From NCBI GenBank assembly GCA_903889845.1, contig CAISZB010000133.1, positions 1 through 5,445 on the forward strand: 5,445 bases of DNA, written 5' to 3'. The position numbers and the translations under genes are program-made. Below are positions 1 through 5,445 of the stretch, one piece after another. The notes under the pieces were generated by a model. It was not told where the DNA came from and did not search any database. It saw nothing but the letters and a program-made list of their open reading frames with translations. Each line of letters starts with the position of its first letter. Position 1 is the stretch's first letter. Origin of the DNA: an uncultured Verrucomicrobium sp. GTDB taxonomy: Bacteria; Verrucomicrobiota; Verrucomicrobiia; Methylacidiphilales; GAS474.

Positions 1-965
1 CCGAGAAGCGAATGCCGCAGGACGGGCGCATCCAGATCATCCAGCCGAACGGCAAGCAGCTCGACCTCCGCGTTTCCACGGTCCCGACGGTCCACGGGGA
101 GGGGGTCGTCATGCGTATTCTCGACAAGTCGAGCCTGACCCTCGGCCTGCCCGAACTCGGCTTCCTGAGCGACGACCAGACCACGATGGAGCGCCTCCTG
201 AGCGTCTCCGACGGCATCGTCCTCGTCACCGGTCCCACCGGTTCCGGCAAGACGACGACGCTCTACGGCTGCCTCAACTTCCTCAACAAGCCCGACCGGA
301 AGATCATCACCGTCGAGGACCCGGTCGAATACCAGCTCTCCGGCATCAACCAGGTCCCGGTCAACGAGGACGTCGGGATGACCTTTGCCGCCGCCTTGCG
401 CGCGATGCTCCGCCAGGCGCCGAACATCGTCATGGTCGGTGAAATCCGCGATGCGGAGACGGCGGGCATCGCGATCAACGCCTCCCTCACCGGCCACCTC
501 GTCTTCAGCACGCTCCACACGAACGACGCGCCGAGCGCCATCAGCCGTCTTGTCGACATCGGGATCAAGCCCTTCCTCGTCTCCTCCTCCCTGCGCGGGG
601 TGCTGGCCCAGCGCCTCGTCCGGAAGATCTGCACGAAGTGCAAGGTGCCCCATCCCCCGACCGAGGTCGAGATCAAGGCCCTCAACCTCACCCCCACGCA
701 GATCGAGTCGGCCACCTTCTCCCGCGGGGCCGGGTGCGACAACTGTCGCGGCACCGGCTTCAAGGGCCGGATGGGCATTTTCGAAATCTTCCAGATCGAC
801 GACGAGATCCGCAACATGATCAACGACCGCCAATCCCCCGGTGTCCTCCGCGCCCGCGCCCGCGCCCTGGGGATGCGGACCCTGCGCGAAGACGGCATCC
901 GGAAGGTCCTCGTCGGCATGACGACGCCCGACGAGGTCATCAGCACGACGATGGGGGACAAATAG
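1..965 (+). CDS. PilB/GspE-family pilus or type II secretion assembly ATPase, 5' end missing
   Basis: This is the C-terminal part of a hexameric cytoplasmic ATPase that powers pilin or pseudopilin assembly. The frame is open from the left edge (first whole codon at 3), so the ATG at 12 is internal: it lies in the conserved segment read here as [10 protein letters not shown], and the N-terminal half is outside the window. Counting that Met as 1, Walker A GPTGSGKT is at 74-81 (bases 231-254), the Asp box TVEDPVEY at 100-107, the Walker B region with GEIRD at 143-147, and the His box STLHTND at 166-172. Two CxxC pairs (C207/C210 and C242/C245) form the zinc-binding motif usual in GspE/PilB and absent from PilT. 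The residues before Walker B read QAPN, where many family members have QDPD or HDPD. The stop (963-965) is one base before the next gene's ATG, so the two are probably translationally coupled. Whether it serves a type IV pilus or a type II secretion system cannot be told here. Confidence 0.95.
   Translation, partial: EKRMPQDGRIQIIQPNGKQLDLRVSTVPTVHGEGVVMRILDKSSLTLGLPELGFLSDDQTTMERLLSVSDGIVLVTGPTGSGKTTTLYGCLNFLNKPDRKIITVEDPVEYQLSGINQVPVNEDVGMTFAAALRAMLRQAPNIVMVGEIRDAETAGIAINASLTGHLVFSTLHTNDAPSAISRLVDIGIKPFLVSSSLRGVLAQRLVRKICTKCKVPHPPTEVEIKALNLTPTQIESATFSRGAGCDNCRGTGFKGRMGIFEIFQIDDEIRNMINDRQSPGVLRARARALGMRTLREDGIRKVLVGMTTPDEVISTTMGDK
953..958 (+). promoter_or_regulatory. Probable ribosome binding site of the second ATPase
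   Basis: GGGGGA lies 8 bases before the ATG at 967, inside the last codons of the preceding gene. It can pair with the CCUCC core of 16S rRNA using one G-U pair. It supports the 967 start and fits coupled translation across the TAG-G-ATG junction. It is the best-placed such sequence in the window; the later genes have poor ones. Confidence 0.45.
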
Positions 966-966
966 G

Positions 967-2643
967 ATGAACGCTGAAGCCTATCTCTCCACGCTGGAGC
1001 AGCACGGTTACGTCGATGCCTCCCAGCGCCAGCTTATCCTCGAGGAGCAGCAGCTCCACGGGAAGCCGATCATCACCGTCGTCGAGGACATGGGCATCCT
1101 CTCGAAGGCCGACCAATACAATCTCATCGCCTCCGACCTCGGCACCTCCGTCGTCGATCTTGCCGCCTGTCAGTTCACCCCCGATCTCCTGGAACGGATT
1201 CCGCCCCAGGTCGCCCGCCTCAACGGGGTCCTCCCGGTCTACTTCGGGGACGGCATTCTCTACGTTGCCCTTCGCACTCCGCTCGACTCGCAGGTGTTCG
1301 ACAACGTCCGCTTCGCCGTCGGCGGGGACGTCCAGCTCCTCGTCGCCCCCATCGACGAGGTGCAGGAGAAGATTGAGCAATACTACGGCTCGCAGAACGC
1401 CGAGGTCGATGACCTCCTCTCGGAGCTCTCCGGCATCGATCTGCCCGGTGACGGCTCCAGCGAGAAGCTGGCCCTGGAAGGGGCGGCAGCGGGGCCGATC
1501 ATCAAGTTCGTCAACACCGTCCTGGCCCAGGCCATCAAGGCGCGGGCGAGCGACATCCATTTCGAGCCGTTCGAATACGACTTCAAGATTCGCTACCGCG
1601 TCGATGGCGCCCTCTACGAGATGTCCCCGCCGCCGAAGTCCCTTGCCATTCCCATCACCTCCCGCATCAAGGTCATGGCGAATCTCAATATCGCCGAGCG
1701 GCGCGTCCCTCAGGACGGGCGCATCCAGACGACGATCGGGGGGAAGGCGGTCGATCTCCGTGTCTCCTGCCTGCCCACGCAGTTCGGGGAGAGCGTCGTG
1801 CTCCGCGTCCTCGACAAGTCCGCCGTCAACCTCGACCTGGAGGCCCTCAGCCTCCCGCCCTACGTCTACAACTACATTTGCGAGGTCATCGAGAAGCCGA
1901 ACGGCATCTTCATCGTCACCGGCCCCACGGGTTCCGGCAAGACGACGACGCTCTATTCCTGCCTGCGCCGGATCAACAAGATCGAGACGAAGATCCTCAC
2001 CGTCGAGGACCCGGTCGAATACGAGATGGAAGGCGTCATGCAGGTCCCGGCCAACGAGGGGATCGGCCTCACCTTCGCCCGCGTCCTCCGCGCCTTCCTC
2101 CGTCAGGACCCGGACAAGATCATGATCGGTGAAACGCGCGACCTGGAGACCGCCCAGATCGCGATCCAGGCCTCCCTCACGGGTCACCTCGTCCTCACCA
2201 CGCTCCACACGAACGACGCCCCCGGCGCCGTCACCCGCCTCATCGACATGGGCGTCGAGCCCTTCCTCATCGCCTCGGCGTTGGAGGGGGTGCTGGCCCA
2301 GCGCCTCGTCCGGAAGATCTGCAAGAACTGCCGGACCCCCTACGAGCCCTCGGAGACCGTCCTCGCGCAGGTCGGCCTCTCCGCGCACGAGGTCGGGGAC
2401 AAGAACTTCTACTACGGGGCCGGGTGCGACCAGTGCAACCACACCGGCTACAAGGGCCGCAAGGGCATCTACGAGCTCCTCGACGTCACCGAGCCGATCC
2501 GGGAACTCATCAACCAGCGCGCCCCCTCCGTGGTCATCCGGCAGAAGGCGATCGAGCTGGGCATGGCGACGCTGCGCGCCGACGGGTTGCGGAACATTTT
2601 CGACGGGGAAACCACTATCGAAGAAGTCCTGAAGTACACGTAG
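967..2643 (+). CDS. PilB/GspE-family pilus or type II secretion assembly ATPase, complete
   Basis: This is a complete 558-residue assembly ATPase, a usual length for GspE/PilB. Residues about 1-140 form an N-terminal GspE/MshE-N-type domain, followed by an acidic, Gly/Ser-containing linker (about 141-175). The N2 domain follows (PIIKFVNTVLAQAIKARASD at 177-196, then AERRVPQDGRI at 243-253). The C-terminal RecA-like domain has Walker A GPTGSGKT at 319-326 (bases 1921-1944), the Asp box TVEDPVEY at 345-352, the Walker B region IMIGETRDLETA at 385-396 and the His box TTLHTND at 411-417. Zinc-binding cysteine pairs are C452/C455 and C487/C490. Walker B reads GETRD where GEIRD is commoner; the acidic residue is kept, so it should be active. 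It is a paralogue of the preceding gene: the two catalytic domains align without gaps at a constant offset of 1690 bases. It probably works in the cytoplasm on the PilC/GspF protein encoded next. The start is supported by the SD-like sequence and the fully open N-terminal domain. Confidence 0.96.
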   Translation: MNAEAYLSTLEQHGYVDASQRQLILEEQQLHGKPIITVVEDMGILSKADQYNLIASDLGTSVVDLAACQFTPDLLERIPPQVARLNGVLPVYFGDGILYVALRTPLDSQVFDNVRFAVGGDVQLLVAPIDEVQEKIEQYYGSQNAEVDDLLSELSGIDLPGDGSSEKLALEGAAAGPIIKFVNTVLAQAIKARASDIHFEPFEYDFKIRYRVDGALYEMSPPPKSLAIPITSRIKVMANLNIAERRVPQDGRIQTTIGGKAVDLRVSCLPTQFGESVVLRVLDKSAVNLDLEALSLPPYVYNYICEVIEKPNGIFIVTGPTGSGKTTTLYSCLRRINKIETKILTVEDPVEYEMEGVMQVPANEGIGLTFARVLRAFLRQDPDKIMIGETRDLETAQIAIQASLTGHLVLTTLHTNDAPGAVTRLIDMGVEPFLIASALEGVLAQRLVRKICKNCRTPYEPSETVLAQVGLSAHEVGDKNFYYGAGCDQCNHTGYKGRKGIYELLDVTEPIRELINQRAPSVVIRQKAIELGMATLRADGLRNIFDGETTIEEVLKYT

Positions 2644-2656
2644 GAAATTACCTAGG

Positions 2657-2676
2657 AACAAGCCGGGCTTGTTTTT
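2657..2676 (+). terminator. Candidate intrinsic terminator or attenuator between the ATPase and pilC/gspF genes
   Basis: A perfect 7-bp inverted repeat, AACAAGC (2657-2663) and GCTTGTT (2667-2673), flanks a 3-base loop CGG. The T run 2672-2676 begins in the stem and gives three T beyond it. It starts 14 bases after the ATPase stop, where an intrinsic terminator would be expected. The stem is AT-rich at its base and the T tail is short, so readthrough is likely. It could end the ATPase transcript or lower pilC/gspF expression relative to the ATPases. Activity is inferred from shape only. Confidence 0.55.
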
Positions 2677-2722
2677 GGTGCAGCATTTGCCCTAAATAAC
2701 ATCAGCAGCAAACACATCATCT

Positions 2723-3973
2723 ATGCCCACGTTTTCCTATATCGCCGTTGACGGGTCGGGACAGCAAATTAACGGACAGGTCGATGCCAAGGATCAGGCC
2801 GCCGCGGCGGCGCAGGTCAAGCAACTCGGTTACTTCCCCACGCGGATCAGCCAGGGCGCTGGAGGGGGCGGCGCGGCCGCGCCCGAGAAGGCGAAGAAGG
2901 TCAAGAAGAAGACCGGCGGCAAGATCAAGTCGAAGGTCCTCACGGTTTTCACCCGTCAGCTGGCCACCCTCATCAGCGCCGGTCTGCCCCTCCTCCGCGC
3001 GCTGAAGACCCTGGGCAAGCAGGAGCGCAATCCCGTCCTCAAGTCGACGATCGAGGCCCTGGCGGAGTCGGTCGAGGCCGGCGGCACCTTCTCCGAGGCG
3101 CTGACGCTCCACCCGAACATCTTCACCAAGCTCTATGTGAACATGGTGAAGGCCGGCGAAATGGGCGGTGTGCTCGACGTCGTCCTCGCCCGTCTTGCCG
3201 AGTTCCAGGAAAAGTCGGAGCGGATCAAGGGGAAGATCACCTCGGCGATGGCCTACCCGATCGTCGTTCTCTTCATCGCCTTCGGCATCCTGATCTTCCT
3301 GATGGCCTTCATCGTCCCGAAGTTCCAGGCCATCTTCAAGGACATGCTCAACGGGGCCGCCCTGCCGTGGCTGACCCAGATGGTCATCGACGCGAGCGAC
3401 ATGCTGGTCCACAACTTCATCATCATCTTCGGCGCGCTGGCCGCCGTCGTGATCGGGATCAACGTCTTCATCCACACCGCCTTCGGTTCCCGGTTGATGG
3501 ACCAGATGAAACTCAAGCTCCCGCTCCTCGGCGACCTCATCACGAAGACGGCGATCTCCCGCTTCACCCGGACGCTCGGCACCCTGGTCAGCAGTGGTGT
3601 CTCGATCCTCGCGGCGCTGAACATCACGAAGGAGACCTCGGGCAACCAGATCGTTTCCGAGGCCATCGGCAAGGTCCACGACAGCGTGAAGGAAGGCGAC
3701 ACCGTCGTCGGCCCGCTGGAGGCTTCCGGCATCTTCCCGCCGATCGTCGTCAGCATGGTGCAGGTCGGCGAAGAAGTCGGTCGCCTGCCCGAGATGCTGG
3801 TCCGCGTCGCCGATGTCTACGACGAGGAAGTCGACACCGCGGTCGGCGGCCTCACCAGCCTCCTGGAACCGCTGATGATCGTCGGCCTCGCCTTCGTCGT
3901 CGGCACCATCGTCATCGCCCTCTTCCTGCCGCTCATCAGCATCATCCAGAACCTCGGCAACCAATCGGGTTGA
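2723..3973 (+). CDS. PilC/GspF-family inner-membrane platform protein
   Basis: This 416-residue polytopic protein is the platform of type IV pilus and type II secretion machines; in the family it contacts the assembly ATPase and moves pilin-like subunits. The N-terminus (MPTFSYIAVDGSGQQINGQV) is the usual GspF/PilC opening. It is followed by a Gly/Ala stretch (45-53) and a strongly basic segment (55-71, EKAKKVKKKTGGKIKSK). Two T2SSF domains follow at about 75-198 and 278-400. Family signatures include FTRQLATLISAGLPLLRAL (76-94) and its second-repeat counterpart FTRTLGTLVSSGVSILAAL (281-299), plus GEMGG and GEEVGRLPEML. Hydrophobic membrane segments lie at about 178-198, 231-250 and 383-407, the standard three-helix layout. 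Length and domain order are normal. The ATG at 2723 has no clear Shine-Dalgarno sequence, but the N-terminus matches the family exactly. The 79-bp gap with a hairpin separates it from the ATPases. PilC and GspF cannot be separated without the rest of the locus. Confidence 0.95.
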   Translation: MPTFSYIAVDGSGQQINGQVDAKDQAAAAAQVKQLGYFPTRISQGAGGGGAAAPEKAKKVKKKTGGKIKSKVLTVFTRQLATLISAGLPLLRALKTLGKQERNPVLKSTIEALAESVEAGGTFSEALTLHPNIFTKLYVNMVKAGEMGGVLDVVLARLAEFQEKSERIKGKITSAMAYPIVVLFIAFGILIFLMAFIVPKFQAIFKDMLNGAALPWLTQMVIDASDMLVHNFIIIFGALAAVVIGINVFIHTAFGSRLMDQMKLKLPLLGDLITKTAISRFTRTLGTLVSSGVSILAALNITKETSGNQIVSEAIGKVHDSVKEGDTVVGPLEASGIFPPIVVSMVQVGEEVGRLPEMLVRVADVYDEEVDTAVGGLTSLLEPLMIVGLAFVVGTIVIALFLPLISIIQNLGNQSG

Positions 3974-4005
3974 TCCGGGCGGGCCCCTTGGGATAGTCTC
4001 GGTCC

Positions 4006-4293
4006 ATGGCTGAAAAGTCCCCCGCCAAAGCGAACAAGCCGAAGCCCAAGCCCAGGTCGGGCGGGAAGGCGGCGAAGTCCGGGGGTGTTCTTCCCTGGCT
4101 CGTTCTGGTCGGCCTCGCGGCGGGCCTGGCGTGGGTCTCGTGGCCTTTCCTGCCTTTCTCCGGCAGTGTGCCTGCCGCCAAGGCCCCGGCGCAGACGCCC
4201 CAGCAGATGCGCCAGATCGCGACCCAGAATCCCGAGGCCGAGGTCTTCAATCCCGAAGGGAAAGAACCGGGGGCCGAGGTAAAAAAAAAGTAG
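4006..4293 (+). CDS. Zero-frame product: 95-residue single-pass membrane peptide, the anchor half of the transpeptidase
   Basis: If no shift occurs, translation stops at TAG 4291-4293, directly after the A run, giving 95 residues. The N-terminus is basic (MAEKSPAKANKPKPKPRSGG). One hydrophobic helix at 28-50 (VLPWLVLVGLAAGLAWVSWPFL) predicts an N-in, C-out signal anchor. The tail is a hydrophilic Pro/Gln/Glu-rich segment ending in EVKKK. It has no recognisable domain and looks like the N-terminus of an anchored envelope enzyme, not an independent gene. The ATG lies 33 bases after the pilC/gspF stop. The only SD-like sequence is a poor GGGA at 3990-3993, 12 bases away. Whether this short form accumulates as a stable product is unknown. 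Confidence 0.6.
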   Translation: MAEKSPAKANKPKPKPRSGGKAAKSGGVLPWLVLVGLAAGLAWVSWPFLPFSGSVPAAKAPAQTPQQMRQIATQNPEAEVFNPEGKEPGAEVKKK

Positions 4294-5312
4294 AGACTCC
4301 GTCTCCGGCTTTACCGGCTGTAGCGGTTCCGGCAGCTCCGAAGGTTTTAGCTGCTCCGGCTCCTGCGGTTCCCGCACCCGCACCCTCGCCCGCTCCTCCG
4401 AAGGAAGCTGAGGCTGCTTCCTCCGCACAGATCGCCCAGCCCCCTCAAGCCTCAGTCCAGCCCTCGCTCCTCGACTTCCAGGTCGCGCTGGAACGGCTCC
4501 GCTTCTCGTGCGGCTTCATTGACGGGACCGAGGGAGACCGCTCGACAAAAGCCCTCCGTGCCTACCAGGAAAGCCGGGGCGTACCGGTGACCGGCCTCCC
4601 CGACGCGGCGACCTGGGCAGCACTGCAAGGGGAGGGTGCCTCCCCGTCCTCGACCCTGACGACCTACACGCTGACGCGGGAAGACCTCGCCGCCGTCGTC
4701 CCCGTTCCCCACGGCTGGAAGGAGAAAGCCGCCGCCGCGTCGATGGGGTACACGTCCATCTGGGAACTCCTCGGGGAGAGGTTTCATGCAAAGCGGGCTT
4801 TTCTGATGAGCCTCAACCCCGGCCAGTCCGCGCCGGAGACAGACGCGGTTCTTCGGGTCCCGGCGGTGCGGCCCCTGGCTCCCGCCGTTGCCGCGGCTCA
4901 AGTAAGGATTCGTCTGGAGGAACGCTCCATCGATGCTCTTGATGCGGCAGGGAAGATCGTCGCCCATTTCCCCTGCTCGATCGCGAAGGACAAGGAGAAG
5001 CGCCCCTCGGGAGCCCTCGCGGTGAAGCTGGTCGTCCTCCATCCGAATTACACCTTCGACCCGAAGCTCTTTCCCGAGGCGGCGCAGGCCGAGGGGATCG
5101 CGGGCCGCCTCATCATCCCGCCCGGCCCGCGCAACCCCGTCGGCACCGTCTGGATCGGCCTTAGCCTTCCGAGCTACGGCATCCACGGCACGCCGGAGCC
5201 GGAGAACGTCTCCCGCACCCAATCCCACGGCTGCTTCCGCCTGGCAAACTGGAACGCGGAGAGTCTGGCGAAGATGGTACGCGTGGGGACGCCGATTGAT
5301 GTGGAGCCGTAG
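4006..5312 (+). CDS. Membrane-anchored L,D-transpeptidase (YkuD family), read as one protein by a -1 shift at the A9 run
   Basis: Proposed 435-residue product: codons 4006-4290 in one frame, then from 4290 in the -1 frame. Residues 1-27 are Lys/Pro-rich and cytoplasmic, 28-50 form a signal anchor, and 51-150 are a periplasmic Ala/Pro linker. A PG_binding_1-like domain is at about 154-208 (DFQVALERLRF ... GLPDAATWAALQ). A middle region at 221-272 has a LysM-like end (FHAKRAFLMSLNPG). The YkuD catalytic domain is at about 298-433. H394 in YGIHG and the S407-H408-G409-C410-F411-R412 motif are the hallmark residues; C410 (codon 5232-5234) is the expected nucleophile. The family forms 3-3 peptidoglycan crosslinks or attaches proteins to the wall in the periplasm. 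The catalytic frame has no ATG, GTG or TTG between 4290 and 4586. Its only earlier start, GTG 4131, would give an Arg-rich out-of-frame reading of the anchor with no signal. The domain calls are firm. The join could also be a homopolymer error or a real inactivating indel. Confidence 0.8.
4269..4305 (+). promoter_or_regulatory. Candidate -1 recoding signal (A AAA AAG slippery site in an A9 run)
   Basis: Nine A (4281-4289) are followed by G. In the zero frame the codons are AAA (4285-4287) and AAG (4288-4290), so bases 4284-4290 form A AAA AAG, the heptamer of E. coli dnaX and several IS frameshift sites, in the correct register. The next zero-frame codon is TAG. Slipping back one base continues as GTA GAG ACT into the transpeptidase frame. 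GGGGG (4269-4273) ends 10 bases before the heptamer and could act as an internal SD-like stimulator, as in dnaX. A 5-bp hairpin, GAGAC (4293-4297) with GTCTC (4301-4305), follows 2 bases after the heptamer, closer than the usual 5-9. RNA polymerase slippage on A9 (one A added) would give the same protein. No efficiency can be predicted. Confidence 0.5.
4332..4354 (+). other. Inverted repeat inside the linker, downstream of the slippery site
   Basis: GCAGCT (4332-4337) and AGCTGC (4349-4354) can form a 6-bp stem, plus a G-U pair at its base, around an 11-base loop. It lies in the Ala/Pro-rich linker 41 bases after the slippery heptamer. That is too far for a classical stem-loop stimulator, but it could join a larger fold. 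It may also simply be a by-product of repeated Ala and Pro codons. Confidence 0.25.
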
Positions 5313-5405
5313 GGGGTCGCGAAGTAATAGGTGATGCCCTTCGGGACCGGGTACAATCGCTTCGCTTCCCTGTACAGGTGGAGGCCACCCGCGCGTTTGA
5401 ACGAA

Positions 5406-5426
5406 TGGAGGGCGTGCCGCCCTCCA
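5406..5426. repeat. Near-perfect palindrome (9-bp arms, 3-base loop) downstream of the transpeptidase
   Basis: Arms TGGAGGGCG (5406-5414) and CGCCCTCCA (5418-5426) are exactly complementary around the loop TGC. There is no T tract on the + side, so it is not a standard intrinsic terminator for the transpeptidase gene. Smaller inverted repeats lie nearby: GTACA/TGTAC (5351-5355 and 5371-5375) and GGTGG/CCACC (5377-5381 and 5385-5389). Clustered short palindromes after a stop codon resemble dispersed intergenic repeats such as REP-type elements. Only one copy is visible here, so that reading is inference. The rest of 5313-5445 shows no gene I can support. Confidence 0.45.
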
Positions 5427-5445
5427 AGCCTCCCGGCTCTGATAC

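Noticed and set aside
940..2661. Long reverse-strand open frame of 573 codons opposite the second ATPase
   Set aside because: It mirrors a clearly conserved ATPase; its Asp/Glu/Val/Leu/Arg-rich, motif-free protein is the usual antisense shadow in GC-rich DNA.
2670..2698. Possible promoter for pilC/gspF (TTGTTT, 17-base gap, TAAATA)
   Set aside because: Both boxes match the consensus poorly and the first lies within the terminator-like hairpin; not strong enough to annotate.
2717..3964. Reverse-strand open frame of 415 codons opposite pilC/gspF
   Set aside because: It is an antisense shadow rich in Asp, Glu, Gly and Arg, covering a well-recognised membrane protein gene.
4131..5312. Transpeptidase gene starting independently at GTG 4131
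   Set aside because: The first 53 residues would be an out-of-frame reading of the anchor segment, Arg-rich and without a signal, and there is no convincing ribosome binding site. The joined 4006-5312 reading is more coherent.
5337..5345. CCC-TTC-GGG mini-hairpin after the transpeptidase stop as a terminator
   Set aside because: The stem is only 3 bp and no T run follows.
5161..5427. Reverse-strand frames overlapping the 3' end of the transpeptidase gene (also 5174-5356)
   Set aside because: They run through the conserved SHGC catalytic region in antisense, have no recognisable domain and no supported start.
5334..5445. Possible small gene from ATG 5334 running off the right edge
   Set aside because: It gives about 37 residues dominated by Arg, Pro and Trp, spans a perfect palindrome and has no ribosome binding site; it is kept only as part of the possible repeat.
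1..5445. CRISPR array, tRNA, rRNA or insertion sequence
   Set aside because: No regularly spaced repeats, cloverleaf, rRNA-like stretch or transposase motif was seen on either strand.

Overview
The window is GC-rich and densely coded, with every supported gene on the + strand. It suggests a Gram-negative bacterium from the Verrucomicrobiota/Planctomycetota neighbourhood. The basis is the pair of adjacent GspE/PilB-type ATPases next to a PilC/GspF gene, the form of the L,D-transpeptidase (proline/alanine linker, peptidoglycan-binding domain, YkuD domain), and weak Shine-Dalgarno sequences. This assignment is inference from remembered family patterns; no search was run.

Layout. Positions 1-965 hold the C-terminal catalytic part of one type IV pilus/type II secretion assembly ATPase, cut by the window edge. 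A complete paralogue (967-2643) starts one base after its stop. A 79-bp gap contains a terminator-like hairpin (2657-2676). The inner-membrane platform protein PilC/GspF follows (2723-3973). After 32 bp comes a cell-wall gene that appears in two reading frames. A 95-codon membrane-anchor segment (4006-4293) ends in a run of nine A. An L,D-transpeptidase frame without a credible start of its own continues to 5312. A -1 shift at the A run joins them into one coherent 435-residue protein. Positions 5313-5445 carry no convincing gene but hold a strong palindrome.

How they work together. The ATPases would power, from the cytoplasm, the platform protein that inserts or extracts pilin-like subunits. 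The L,D-transpeptidase would act on peptidoglycan in the periplasm. Its link to pilus assembly is positional only.

The most notable item is the A AAA AAG heptamer, placed exactly in the zero-frame register needed for dnaX-type -1 frameshifting and followed directly by a stop codon. Genuine recoding (ribosomal or transcriptional) and a one-base homopolymer error or mutation both explain it, and sequence alone cannot decide. The rest of the window is a fairly ordinary pilus/secretion gene cluster.
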